Below, piece after piece: positions 1-8,074 of a stretch of 64,000 nt of DNA (its first letter is position 1; each line of letters starts with the position of its first letter). Location: assembly GCA_965238265.1 (NCBI GenBank), contig OZ250185.1:3720001-3784000 (forward strand), in the 5' to 3' direction. Origin of the DNA: JAJDUF01 sp965238265 (GTDB lineage: Bacteria > Chloroflexota > UBA11872 > UBA12225 > JAJDUF01). The position numbers were made by a program, and so were the translations under genes. The notes beneath the pieces were generated by a model that did no database searches, was not told the origin of the DNA, and was given only the letters and a program-made list of their open reading frames with translations.

Positions 1-29
1 ATTCGTTGCTACCGGGTATATCGGCAGTC
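1..29 (+). pseudogene. brnT: brnT toxin gene, 5'-side fragment (interrupted by transposon)
   Basis: Read in the frame ending at the transposon junction, these bases give FVATGYIGS. Joined to the piece beginning at 1904 (one copy of the 8-bp duplication removed) they continue as GSRLHIVVYTERG, the usual end of a BrnT RNase toxin. BrnT is a small ribonuclease neutralised by BrnA. The gene begins outside the window, so its upstream length cannot be judged. The reconstruction is direct from sequence; the toxin assignment rests on the BrnT C-terminal pattern and on brnA lying immediately downstream. Confidence 0.75.
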
Positions 30-51
30 GGTAGTGGCTCAGTTTGAAATC
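30..51. repeat. Left terminal inverted repeat of the IS1-family transposon
   Basis: These 22 bases match the reverse complement of 1882-1903 without mismatch. The 3' end of the transposase gene (stop at 39) lies inside this repeat, which is compact IS organisation. Confidence 0.92.
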
Positions 52-911
52 CGCTTGGCGTAGGTCTTGGGGCGGTTCGGCTTCGGTTGCGCCGCCCGCA
101 CTAAGTCTACAACGTCGCCGACTTCCCAGAGTTTGTCGGCGACACCAGCGGCCATTGCCGGCGTGCCTGGCAGCGAGGCGTGGGCGCGGCAGAAGTTGTA
201 GTGCATGAAGTGCATGGCTATCGCGTGGCAGTGGTTCTCTAGTTTCTTGGAGAAGGCGTTGGTCAGCCGGGTAAATCGCCGCATACTCATTCGCATGGTG
301 AGGTTCTGCCGCTCTACGTAGGACGTGCTTACCGCCGCCAGGTCCGGGCTGCCAGTGATGACTTGCTTTCGCGCCCCGCTACACTCCGAGGGACTGTAGC
401 GCGTGTCGGGCTGCTGGTCATTGCCGCTCTTGCCGTACAGCTTCACCAGCATGGCATAGTCCACCTCGCTGCCGAACGCGCCAGCGACGGCCGCCAAGTA
501 GGCCCGGTGGCCGTCGCTGGTGAGTTGCACCCGCTTGGCGAGACGGCTGCTCAGGTCCGCAATGAACGCGCTCGCCGTGTGCCCGGAGCGGTCCCCTACC
601 CACCAGGTCGGCACCAGCTTGGTATCGGCACACAGCGCGATCCACGTCCACACGTCCCCGGCCTGGGGTGGCGCATTCTTGGCGCGCGGCACGTTCTTCT
701 CTTTCGCGTAGACGAACGACCATACCTCGTCTACCTGTACCCGCTCGCAGGGCAAGTCGCGGAGGGCGCGGTGCTGATAGTCGGCACAGACTTTGCCCGT
801 CTCAACAATCAACCGGGCCAGCGTGTTGCGAGCTACCCCCGTGACGCGCGTCGTGGCGCGGATGCTCATGCCGTCCATCAGGCACTGTTTCTGCCGCCGC
901 ATTAGCCGCAA
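39..911 (-). CDS. IS1-family DDE transposase
   Basis: This 290-residue protein opens with a helix-turn-helix region (SIRATTRVTGVARNTLARL). An RNase H-like DDE catalytic core follows: first Asp in VQVDEVWSFV, second in LTSDGHRAYL, and the Glu in SYVERQNLTMRMS. The tail (RFTRLTNAFSKKLENHCHAIAMHFM) is characteristic of the ISMhu11-like branch that databases file under IS1. It would cut and join the ends of the 30-1903 element. The frame opens with TTG at 911; an in-frame ATG lies at 904-902, and a stop codon just upstream rules out a longer protein. No frameshift or missing catalytic residue is visible, so the element may be active. Confidence 0.92.
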   Translation of the reverse strand: MRLMRRQKQCLMDGMSIRATTRVTGVARNTLARLIVETGKVCADYQHRALRDLPCERVQVDEVWSFVYAKEKNVPRAKNAPPQAGDVWTWIALCADTKLVPTWWVGDRSGHTASAFIADLSSRLAKRVQLTSDGHRAYLAAVAGAFGSEVDYAMLVKLYGKSGNDQQPDTRYSPSECSGARKQVITGSPDLAAVSTSYVERQNLTMRMSMRRFTRLTNAFSKKLENHCHAIAMHFMHYNFCRAHASLPGTPAMAAGVADKLWEVGDVVDLVRAAQPKPNRPKTYAKRISN

Positions 912-977
912 TAGGAATCACGGACGCAATGATACGTTTGGGGCTTGATGGTGATGGGGGGCACACCGGAATCACAA

Positions 978-1003
978 GCGCCCCGTCTCCACTGACGGGG
1001 CGC
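978..1003 (-). terminator. Strong hairpin between transposase and passenger genes
   Basis: A perfect 10-bp GC-rich stem (978-987 with 994-1003) closes a 6-base loop. It lies just downstream of the minus-strand passenger gene ending at 1039 and upstream of the transposase start at 911. It would stop passenger transcription before the transposase, a common way to keep transposase expression low. No clear T-tract follows, so its efficiency as an intrinsic terminator is uncertain. Confidence 0.6.
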
Positions 1004-1038
1004 CCCAGCGTTGACTAGCGCAGCCTAGCGGTAGTCGA

Positions 1039-1395
1039 TTATCCAGGCGGGTCTTTGTATTCTGTCGGTGCGGGCGGATCGCTGAAGGAGCCGTGCTCCC
1101 GGTAGTGGGCAACAGCCCGATCAAAGCCTTCCTGTCGAAGCGCCGCTACTCGCTGTGCTTGCCGCGCTTCTGCTTGCTGCCGAATGGCCTTTGCTTTTGC
1201 ACTGAGCAGTTCAGCAAGACTAGCCATCGTGTTTATCCCCTCTGCTGCTAGTAGCGCGAGCACCGCCGATGTCACTCCTACCGCAGCTATCCCTTTCGCG
1301 TAATCTACAAAGTTTTCTTGCGGCTCACAAAAAACCATGTAGATTGTTCCTCCAACGACCGCTACCCCGAAGAGCCAGGTGTACACGCTTCTCAC
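1039..1395 (-). CDS. Transposon passenger: small membrane protein of unknown function
   Basis: The 118-residue protein has two predicted hydrophobic segments (about residues 4-22 and 34-52). A charged Ala/Arg/Gln-rich helical region follows (about 60-100) and then a Pro-rich acidic tail. It starts at GTG with only a weak upstream GGAG. It lies inside the IS1-family element, between the transposase and the KGG-like gene, all co-oriented. I recognise no family. Its place between intact terminal repeats makes it transposon cargo by position; whether it aids transposition, host fitness or element maintenance cannot be told. Confidence 0.6.
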   Translation of the reverse strand: MRSVYTWLFGVAVVGGTIYMVFCEPQENFVDYAKGIAAVGVTSAVLALLAAEGINTMASLAELLSAKAKAIRQQAEARQAQRVAALRQEGFDRAVAHYREHGSFSDPPAPTEYKDPPG

Positions 1396-1536
1396 CCGCG
1401 GCGGGACACTCCAAATGGAATGTCGTTCCGGGTGTTGGCTCGGCTCTCGATCTGCCAGACGCTCCCTCCTTTCTCAACAACACGCGGCACGCGGCAGCAG
1501 ACAAGGTTCTGGGATTGCCACGTTGCCGTCGAGTAG

Positions 1537-1776
1537 TCACGCGGTAGGCTGGGGCCAGCGGGCGGCGGCGGCTTTGCGGGCAATGGCACGGCGCTGCTCC
1601 GGCGTGAGCGCGGCGGCGCGGGCGTGACCGCCCCTAGCCTTCTGGGACGGCAGGGGGGCGGGGAGATCGGCAACCTGGCCGGTGCCGATATCTACGACCC
1701 GTTTCGCCAGTTGGTTGAAGTCACGTGGTCGTTCAAGCGGAGGCAGCCGTTGCTCCGACACCGTTCTCGTTGCCAT
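1537..1776 (-). CDS. Transposon passenger: small KGG-motif-like basic protein
   Basis: This 79-residue protein starts with ATG and has a clear Shine-Dalgarno (AAGGAGG) upstream. Its centre, RDFNQLAKRVVDIGTGQ, and its C-terminal half, GGHARAAALTPEQRRAIARKAAAARW, match a widespread family of short bacterial proteins with KGGKAR...LTPEQR...ARKAAQARW segments. These are often annotated as histone H1-like or hypothetical. The role is unknown; a basic helical tail of this sort suggests nucleic-acid binding. It is the promoter-proximal minus-strand gene of the transposon, so it may regulate or accompany mobility. Confidence 0.75.
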   Translation of the reverse strand: MATRTVSEQRLPPLERPRDFNQLAKRVVDIGTGQVADLPAPLPSQKARGGHARAAALTPEQRRAIARKAAAARWPQPTA

Positions 1777-1881
1777 GCTTCCCGTTCCTCCTTCGCTGAG
1801 TACAACCGACTACGCGCTATCATCACGCTATGATAGCGCGTTTAACACGGTCCACGCCAGGAGCAACCACCAGCAGCGTCA

Positions 1882-1903
1882 GATTTCAAACTGAGCCACT
1901 ACC
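1882..1903. repeat. Right terminal inverted repeat of the IS1-family transposon
   Basis: Perfect inverted match to 30-51. The 8 bases that follow (1904-1911, CGGCAGTC) duplicate 22-29 and mark the insertion site within brnT. Confidence 0.92.
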
Positions 1904-2024
1904 CGGCAGTCGCCTCCATATCGTCGTCTACACCGAGCGCGGCGACCACTTGCGGATCATCAGTATGCGCAAGGCTAACCCGAGGGAGAGGAGAGACTAT
2001 GTCCAAAGCCGCGAGCAAAGATGA
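1904..2024 (+). pseudogene. brnT: brnT toxin gene, 3' fragment
   Basis: Downstream of the transposon the frame encodes GSRLHIVVYTERGDHLRIISMRKA and then NPRERRDYVQSREQR before a stop at 2022-2024. This is the characteristic C-terminal end of BrnT ribonuclease toxins (VVYTERG...RIISARKA...ERR.Y). It overlaps the brnA start by 26 bases, the normal arrangement for this operon. The insertion removes the N-terminal catalytic part from this fragment, so no active toxin should be made here unless the element excises precisely. Confidence 0.85.
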
Positions 2025-2343
2025 TCTCACTACGATGACATTTGACGAGATTGCTGCGAAGTACGGTGAAGAGGCGGCGATCAACGCCGGCATCGCCGCC
2101 GATCCCGACACGTGGGAACTTACCAAAGAGGACTTCGCACGGATGCGACCCGCAAGCGAAGTGCATCCTGAGTTCGTGGAGCGCTGGCGGCGCACCCGCG
2201 GCAAGCAGAAAGCTCCGACCAAAGAGCATCTCTCCATCCGCCTCGATGCCGACCTCGCGGCGCATTTCCGCGCCAGCGGGCCGGGCTGGCAGACGCGGTT
2301 GAACGACACGCTGCGCCGCGCCGTCTTCGGCGAGTCCGGGTAG
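1999..2343 (+). CDS. brnA: BrnA-family antitoxin, orphaned by transposon insertion in brnT
   Basis: The 114-residue protein has an acidic N-terminal half and a C-terminal ribbon-helix-helix-like segment (KEHLSIRLDADLAAHFRASG, then GWQTRLNDTLRRAV, about residues 74-108) typical of BrnA. BrnA binds BrnT directly and represses its own operon. The gene starts inside the end of brnT, with a purine-rich GAGGAGAGAG upstream. Its native promoter lay upstream of brnT, outside the window, and is now separated by 1.9 kb of transposon, so expression may be altered. The reading frame is intact. Confidence 0.85.
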   Translation: MSKAASKDDLTTMTFDEIAAKYGEEAAINAGIAADPDTWELTKEDFARMRPASEVHPEFVERWRRTRGKQKAPTKEHLSIRLDADLAAHFRASGPGWQTRLNDTLRRAVFGESG

Positions 2344-2480
2344 CCCGCGCGTAACCACTATCGGGAGTCCCACCGCTTGCAGCCGCGGCGGTCCGCCCTG
2401 CGCAGGTAGGGGTCCCCTACACCTATGGTAGGCTGTCTGTCACAGCATACGAGCCAACCGAAAGGTGAAGGGGCGGAGGC

Positions 2481-2822
2481 ATGACCAGCGTTGACCAGCA
2501 GGGATACATAGATTGGGATGCGGCGCCGGCGAAGGAGGTCTTTCCAGGCGTGACGCTGACCATCGTGTCGGGGGAGAAGATCATGTTCTCGCGCGTTGAT
2601 TTCGCGCCCGAGGGCATGGTGCCGGAGCACAGCCATCCGCATGAGCAGGCCGGGTTCGTCGTGTCGGGTGCAGCCGAGTTCACGGTGGGGGGCGAAAAGC
2701 TGCTGCTCCGGACGGGCGACTACTACATGATCCCCGGTGGCGTGACGCACAGCGTGCGCCCGACGGTTGGACCGCTGTGTTGCATGGACATCTTCAGTCC
2801 ACCGCGCGAAGAGTATCGTTAG
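2481..2822 (+). CDS. Small single-domain cupin protein
   Basis: This 113-residue single cupin barrel carries the two cupin metal-binding motifs. The first is H50-S-H52-P-H-E55 within PEHSHPHEQAGFV; the second histidine is H90 in IPGGVTHSV. A divalent metal is therefore likely bound. Single-domain cupins of this sort act as small-molecule sensors, isomerases or dioxygenases, and the sequence does not decide which. A purine-rich GGGGCGGAGG precedes the ATG. It stands alone between brnA and the FmdB-like gene, so context gives little help. Confidence 0.85.
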   Translation: MTSVDQQGYIDWDAAPAKEVFPGVTLTIVSGEKIMFSRVDFAPEGMVPEHSHPHEQAGFVVSGAAEFTVGGEKLLLRTGDYYMIPGGVTHSVRPTVGPLCCMDIFSPPREEYR

Positions 2823-2979
2823 CAGGGGAGGTTGATTGCCTGTGCCGGCAACGGTGGAGGGACGTTCTTCCCTCATCCGCCGGCGCGCTGCGAGACGAAC
2901 TGGCGCTACCAAATCGGGGCCGACCAACGGTACAATGCCCCTTGTGAACTCCAATTGAGCAACCGGGCGAGGAGGTGTT

Positions 2980-3204
2980 ATGGCGATCTACGAGTATTGG
3001 TGCGGTAACTGCAAGCAAGAGTTCGAGCTGATGCGGCCAATGAGCCAGTCGGCGGACCCCGCTACCTGCCCAACATGCAGCACGACGACCACCGAGAAGC
3101 TCCCGTCGGTCTTTGCCTCGAAAGAGGGCTACGCGATCAAAGTGCCGGAGAAGGGTGCGCTACGGGACGCCGCACACACGTCGTCCGCGGCGGACGACGG
3201 CTGA
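2980..3204 (+). CDS. FmdB-family zinc ribbon protein
   Basis: The 74-residue protein begins MAIYEYWCGNCKQEFE and has paired cysteines C8/C11 and C30/C33, forming the short zinc ribbon that defines the FmdB family. The C-terminal half is low-complexity and likely disordered. Family members are sometimes regulators of formamidase or amidase operons, but most have no known role. A strong GAGGAGGTG Shine-Dalgarno precedes the ATG. It converges on aspS, with 26 bases between their stops. Confidence 0.9.
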   Translation: MAIYEYWCGNCKQEFELMRPMSQSADPATCPTCSTTTTEKLPSVFASKEGYAIKVPEKGALRDAAHTSSAADDG

Positions 3205-3230
3205 CCACTGACCACTCGCAGGCCGCCGGA

Positions 3231-5057
3231 TCACGGCTGCTCCTCGTCCGCCGGTAAGCGGACCTTGATGTGGACCTCGTCGAGCTGCCCCTGGGCTACC
3301 GGGCCGGGCGCTTGCATGAGCAGATCGGCGGCAGCTTGGTTCTTGGGGAACGCAATCACCTCGCGGATGGAATCCTCGCCAGCGAGCAGGGCGATAAACC
3401 GGTCTATACCCATCGCGATGCCGCCGTGCGGCGGCGCGCCATACTCGAACGCCGTGAGCAGGTGCCCAAACTGGCGCTCGATCTGCTCCACGCTATAGCC
3501 CATCAACGCAAAGATACGCTCTTGGAGCGAGCGCTGGTTAATGCGGATGCTCCCACCACCGATCTCGTGCCCGTTCAGGATGAGGTCATACTGGTTGGAG
3601 ACGGCCCGCCCGGGATCAGTGTCCAGCCACTGCGCCTCGCCGGGGCGCGGTGAGCAGAACGGGTTATGCGAGAATGTCCAGTGGCCCCCCTCCGCCTCCC
3701 ATTCCAAGAGCGGAAAGTCCACAATCCAGCAAAATGCTAGTACATTCGGGTCCGCAAGGCCCAGCCGCGCACCGAACTCGTCCCGCAGCCGGGCGAGCAC
3801 CTCGTTCGCCACGCTCGGCTGGTCCGCTACGGCGAGTATGAGGTCGCCGGGCACCGCTTGCGTGACCTTGAGCAGCGCTGTGATCTCGCCTTCACGCAGG
3901 AAGCGGCGAATGGGGGAGCGCACGTCCTGCGCGCCCACTACGAGCCACACCAGCCCCTTGGCGCCGAGCTGCTTGGCGAGGTCAACCAGCTCGGCGAGCC
4001 GCCGCCGGGTGTAGTCGCCACCGCCCGGCACACGCAGCGCTTTGACCACGCCCCCATTGGCCAGGACCGTGCGGAACACCTGCACCTCGGTCGCGCCGGC
4101 AAGCTCCGAGATGTTCGTCAAAGGCAGCTCAAAGCGGAGGTCCGGCCTATCGCTGCCGTAGCGCTCCAGCGCCTCCGCGTAGGTCAGCTGGCGAAAGGGC
4201 TTGGCCAGCAAGCGCATCGCGGAGTGCTGCTCGCAAAGCTCGATATACAGCTCCTCGATGAGCGCCATCACGTCTTCGCGCTGTACAAAGGACATCTCCA
4301 GGTCAAGCTGCGTGAACTCCGGCTGACGGTCGGCCCGCTGGTCTTCATCCCGGAAACAACGCGCAATCTGGTAATAGCGATCCAAGCCAGCCACCATCAG
4401 GAGCTGCTTGAACTGCTGCGGCGACTGGGGCAGCGCATAAAACTGCCCGGGGTACAGACGACTTGGCACGAGGTAGTCCCGCGCGCCTTCCGGAGTCGCG
4501 GCGGTCACGATGGGCGTCTCGATGTCGAGGAAGTCACGCGCGTCGAGAAAGTCGCGCATGTGCTTGACGACGCGATGGCGCAGCACAAGATTATCGCGCA
4601 TGCGTGGGCGGCGTAGATCAAGGTAGCGGTAGCGCAGACGCAACGACTCGTCCACACCACCCTCTTCGTGCAGATAAAACGGTGGCGTCTGCGCTGCACT
4701 GAGCACCTCGACGGCGCTGGCCAACACTTCAATCGCACCGGTGGCGAGGTTGGGATTCTTAGTACCTTCCGGTCGCAACGCTACGCTGCCCTCGACAGCC
4801 AGCACATATTCCGGCCGGGCACCCGATACGACCTGGTGTGCCTGCGGCGACGTCTCCGGGTTGCACACGACTTGGGTGAGGCCGTAGCGGTCGCGCAGAT
4901 CAATGAAAATCAGCCCGCCGTGATCGCGCCGCCGATGCACCCAGCCGGTGAGCACCACCCTGCGATTCGCGTCAGTGTCACGGAGGCGCCCGCACGTATC
5001 GGTGCGCCGCCACCGGGGCGTGGCGGGTGCAGGGGCGGCTCCGGTCGCAACTGGCAT
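3231..5057 (-). CDS. aspS: Aspartate--tRNA(Asp/Asn) ligase
   Basis: This class II aminoacyl-tRNA synthetase of 608 residues charges tRNA-Asp with aspartate in the cytoplasm. The N-terminal OB-fold anticodon-binding domain includes VLTGWVHRRRDHGGLIFIDL. Motif 2 lies around YYQIARCFRDEDQRADRQPE, and motif 3 is GGIAMGIDRFIALL near the C terminus. The GAD insertion domain lies between. I place the start at the ATG at 5057, which follows a GAGAGGAG ribosome site; the frame runs upstream to 5561, but that part is low-complexity repeat-derived sequence. Length fits bacterial AspRS. Whether it is discriminating or also charges tRNA-Asn cannot be told here. Confidence 0.97.
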   Translation of the reverse strand: MPVATGAAPAPATPRWRRTDTCGRLRDTDANRRVVLTGWVHRRRDHGGLIFIDLRDRYGLTQVVCNPETSPQAHQVVSGARPEYVLAVEGSVALRPEGTKNPNLATGAIEVLASAVEVLSAAQTPPFYLHEEGGVDESLRLRYRYLDLRRPRMRDNLVLRHRVVKHMRDFLDARDFLDIETPIVTAATPEGARDYLVPSRLYPGQFYALPQSPQQFKQLLMVAGLDRYYQIARCFRDEDQRADRQPEFTQLDLEMSFVQREDVMALIEELYIELCEQHSAMRLLAKPFRQLTYAEALERYGSDRPDLRFELPLTNISELAGATEVQVFRTVLANGGVVKALRVPGGGDYTRRRLAELVDLAKQLGAKGLVWLVVGAQDVRSPIRRFLREGEITALLKVTQAVPGDLILAVADQPSVANEVLARLRDEFGARLGLADPNVLAFCWIVDFPLLEWEAEGGHWTFSHNPFCSPRPGEAQWLDTDPGRAVSNQYDLILNGHEIGGGSIRINQRSLQERIFALMGYSVEQIERQFGHLLTAFEYGAPPHGGIAMGIDRFIALLAGEDSIREVIAFPKNQAAADLLMQAPGPVAQGQLDEVHIKVRLPADEEQP

Positions 5058-5151
5058 CTGGTCGGTCTCCTCTCTCTCGGCTCTCGTTGAACCGCCGTTG
5101 AACCATACAGTGTAGCAGCCCCTGGCGAGGGTACGGACACGTCGCTGTCCA

Positions 5152-5277
5152 TCATTCCGGCGTAGGCCGGAATCCAGGGTCCCCGGCCTGGCCCCCACCC
5201 TCGTCCTCCCCCGTGCTGACGCACCGGGGAGGGAACACGCCGTCCCCCTGCGGAGCGGGGGTGCATAGGGGGGCCGG
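5152..5277. repeat. Mosaic of intergenic palindromic repeats
   Basis: Three repeat modules are stacked between divergent aspS and the CehA gene. The first is a TCATTCCGGCG...CCGGAATCCA palindrome (5152-5176). Next comes a GGCCCCCACCCT...CCCCCGTG...GGGGAGGGAACACGCC module (about 5183-5240). Last is a GTCCCCCTGCGGAGCGGGGG...ATAGGGGGGCC module (5241-5277). The same three modules recur at 25065-25177 in a different order. Confidence 0.8.
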
Positions 5278-5486
5278 GGGGGGGGGTGCTCACCCGCGCG
5301 CGCGGTGACACTGCCCCCGGTCGAGGCACGGCCGGCCGTTGCCGCGCTATAGTGGTCTCGCCGCCACGAACGCGAGGCGGGCGACTGCGCCGGAGGCAAG
5401 GTCTTGCGGCTGATTGCCGCCCCCCTCATCCGTGGCGTCCCTGTTGCAAGCGTGAGCACCAACCGAGCGGCGAAAGGAGTACCACG

Positions 5487-8066
5487 ATGGCCCTGAACAC
5501 ACCAGTTGATCTGCAACGCCACGTCAACGGCGGGGCGCAGGCCAGCGCGCCGCATTGGCATCCGGCGGTTGCTGAGTCGTTAGCTGCGCTGCCCATCGAG
5601 CCGATGACGTGCTGGGGCATCCCCTTCACGCCCGCGGCGGCGGGTGCGGAGGGCGAGGACCCGCCGCGCTGGCTCCTGCTGGGCAAGAGCCACCCCGACG
5701 CCGTGCCGATTGATCTACCGGCCGGGTCACAAGCCAGTCACGTCGTCTTCCTACACTTCTGCGATCAGACCTACGATCCCGACGCCGGCTCCCAGCCGGA
5801 GGAGTACCGTGGCGGCAACCTGACGCAGCCGGGGGCCCACATTGCCAACTACGTGCTCACATACGCTGACGGCAGCGAGGAGAGTCGGGAGATACGGTTA
5901 CGCTTCGAGATCAACGATTCGGGGACGGTGCGGGGCCAAAAGGCCTTTGCTGCGCGGCCGGACGGCCAGGACGACTACATTGACTTCCGCGCGACGCACC
6001 CGGGCGAGGCCTGGGGACGTGCCCAGATGTCGGCCAGCCAGGGTAGCGGCCGGTACTGGGTCTACGCGCTGCCCAACCCGCGGCCGGAGGCCGAGCTGCG
6101 CGGCGTGCGCTTGGAGACGACCGGCAACACGGTGGTGGCCATCGCCGGCATCACGCTGTACCACGGCCAGGAGCACCCCTTGAAGCGCAAGCGGCTGGAG
6201 AGCTTTCGCATCACGCTCGCGGCCAACGGGACCGCCGCCGAGGACGTGGCGCTGGCCGTGGACCTCGGCATCCTGGCGCGGCGCTATCAAGTGCGGCCCT
6301 TCGATCCGGCCGCCTGGACCGACAACCCCCTCGCCGAGCCGAGCGGCCCAGCCAGCGACCCCATGGGCGGGCCGTCCGGCGCCGCCGCCGACCCCGATCC
6401 TCGGCAGCTGATCGTGGACATGACCGCCAGCGCGGATGCCACCTTGACTGTCGGCGACAAGGAGGTGCCGCTGCGCCCGGCGTATGAGGGAGGCACCAGT
6501 CAGTCTCCCGATGGCGCCGTGCGCGTCGAGCTGCTCACCCCGGACAAGACCTGGGTGCATACCGTGGTGCGTGACGCCGCGACGGGCCAGCCCACACCGG
6601 CCCGCGTCCACTTTCGCGCCCCGGACGGACGCTATTTCCCGCCCTATGGACACCGCCACGAGGTCAATGAGTATTGGTTCCAGGACTACGGGAACGATCT
6701 CAAGATCGGCGATACCGAATACGCCTACGTGGACGGCACGTTCCAAGGCGAGCTACCCGTCGGCGACGTGTACGTCGAGCTGAGTAAGGGCTTCGAGTAC
6801 CGGCCAATCCGCCAAAAGGTCACGATCAAGCCGGGACAGCGCGAATTGTCACTGACCCTCGAACGGCCGCTCGACTGGCGGGGCCGCGGCTGGATGACGG
6901 CTGATACGCACGTCCACTTCCTCTCGCCGACCACGGCCTGGCTCCAGGGACAAGCCGAGGGCTTGAACCTGGTCAACCTCCTGGCGTCGCAGTGGGGTGA
7001 TCTGTTTACTAATGTCGGGGATATTACGGGCGATATGTCCAGGGTCAGCAGCAAGGAGACCATCGTCTGGGTAGGCACCGAGAACCGCCAGCATCTCCTC
7101 GGTCACATCAGCATGCTGGGGACGCAGGGTGAGCCGGTCTACCCGATGACCGCGAGCGGCCCCGGCGAGAGCTACCTGGGTGATCCGACGTGGGACAGCC
7201 TCGGCGGCTGGGCCGACGCGAACCACGAGCGCGGTGGGGTCGTCGTGACGCCGCACTTCCCGAACCCCTATTCGGAGGTCGTCGCCGATGTCGTCCTGGG
7301 CAAGACCGATGCGCTGGAGATGACGAACTTCACGCCAGCGTTTGACGGCGTGAATATCTCCGAGTGGTACAAGTTCCTCAACTGCGGCTATCGCGTACCC
7401 TGCGTCGGGGGCACCGACAAGATGTCCGCCGCGATGGTCATGGGGTCTATTCGCACCTACGCCTATCTGGGTGAGACGCCGTTTACGTTCGAGGCCTGGG
7501 GCGCGGCCATCAAGGCCGGCCGCACCTTCGCCTCGACCGGCCCACTGCTCGATCTGCGGGTAGAAGGCCGGCGGCCCGGCGACGTCATTGACCTACCAAC
7601 GGGCGGTGGCACGCTGGCGGTGGAGGTGGTAGCCGAGTCGCTGGCACCGTTGGCTACCGTTGAGGTCGTCGTCAACGGCCGGGTCGTGGCGACCGCTAGC
7701 CCTCAACCTGGCGCGCTTAACACGACACTGCGGGCGCAGGTGCCGGTAGCGGAGAGTGGCTGGATTGCGGCGCGTTGCACGAGTGCGCTGTCGGGTTGGG
7801 CGCTCTCCACCCGCGGGGTCGCCGCGCACGCCTCACCGGTCTACGTCGTCGTAGATGGCGCCGAACTCTATAACCCCAGCTCGGCGACGTATATGCTGAC
7901 CTTACTGGAGGGGGGCATGACCTGGGTGGATACGCTGTCCATCCCGGCCGACCCGCAAACCCACCAGCGCGTGCGGGGCGTCTTCGAGCAGGCCCATCAG
8001 AGCCTCCACACGCGGATGCATACCGCCGGCACGCACCACCAGCACGCCCACGGCCACCAGCACTAG
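5487..8066 (+). CDS. CehA/McbA family PHP-type metallohydrolase with His-rich tail
   Basis: An 859-residue protein is predicted from the ATG at 5487, which follows AAAGGAG; the open frame upstream is repeat sequence. N-terminal beta-sandwich regions are followed by a carboxypeptidase-regulatory-like segment (PTPARVHFRAPDGRYFPPYG, about residues 370-450). A PHP-type metallohydrolase domain then opens with TADTHVHF (H475, H477). Later parts contain further metal-ligand candidates (TPHFPNPYSE, GGTDKMSAAM). The last 20 residues are strongly histidine-rich, which is odd for the family and suggests extra metal capture. Family members hydrolyse carbamates, phosphoesters or similar bonds; the natural substrate here is unknown. 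No signal peptide is apparent. Confidence 0.85.
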   Translation: MALNTPVDLQRHVNGGAQASAPHWHPAVAESLAALPIEPMTCWGIPFTPAAAGAEGEDPPRWLLLGKSHPDAVPIDLPAGSQASHVVFLHFCDQTYDPDAGSQPEEYRGGNLTQPGAHIANYVLTYADGSEESREIRLRFEINDSGTVRGQKAFAARPDGQDDYIDFRATHPGEAWGRAQMSASQGSGRYWVYALPNPRPEAELRGVRLETTGNTVVAIAGITLYHGQEHPLKRKRLESFRITLAANGTAAEDVALAVDLGILARRYQVRPFDPAAWTDNPLAEPSGPASDPMGGPSGAAADPDPRQLIVDMTASADATLTVGDKEVPLRPAYEGGTSQSPDGAVRVELLTPDKTWVHTVVRDAATGQPTPARVHFRAPDGRYFPPYGHRHEVNEYWFQDYGNDLKIGDTEYAYVDGTFQGELPVGDVYVELSKGFEYRPIRQKVTIKPGQRELSLTLERPLDWRGRGWMTADTHVHFLSPTTAWLQGQAEGLNLVNLLASQWGDLFTNVGDITGDMSRVSSKETIVWVGTENRQHLLGHISMLGTQGEPVYPMTASGPGESYLGDPTWDSLGGWADANHERGGVVVTPHFPNPYSEVVADVVLGKTDALEMTNFTPAFDGVNISEWYKFLNCGYRVPCVGGTDKMSAAMVMGSIRTYAYLGETPFTFEAWGAAIKAGRTFASTGPLLDLRVEGRRPGDVIDLPTGGGTLAVEVVAESLAPLATVEVVVNGRVVATASPQPGALNTTLRAQVPVAESGWIAARCTSALSGWALSTRGVAAHASPVYVVVDGAELYNPSSATYMLTLLEGGMTWVDTLSIPADPQTHQRVRGVFEQAHQSLHTRMHTAGTHHQHAHGHQH

Positions 8067-8074
8067 GGTCAGTT

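Larger units (their letters stand above)
30..1903 (-). mobile_element. IS1-family transposon with two passenger genes (1874 bp)
   Basis: The element is bounded by perfect 22-bp inverted repeats (30-51 and 1882-1903, beginning GGTAGTGGCTCAG) and flanked by an exact 8-bp direct repeat, CGGCAGTC, at 22-29 and 1904-1911. Eight- to nine-base duplications are typical of the IS1 family. All genes lie on the minus strand: transposase at the left end, then a small membrane protein gene and a KGG-like small protein gene. The extra ~1 kb of passengers makes this a transporter-type element rather than a simple IS. The intact duplication and perfect repeats suggest recent insertion. Confidence 0.92.

Noticed and set aside
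5286..5486. N-terminal extension of the CehA/McbA protein
   Set aside because: Arg/Pro-rich repeat-derived translation without a ribosome site; AAAGGAG precedes the ATG at 5487.
3231..5561. AspRS with a 168-residue N-terminal extension
   Set aside because: The extra part is encoded by intergenic repeat sequence; a good ribosome site precedes the ATG at 5057 and the length then fits the family.
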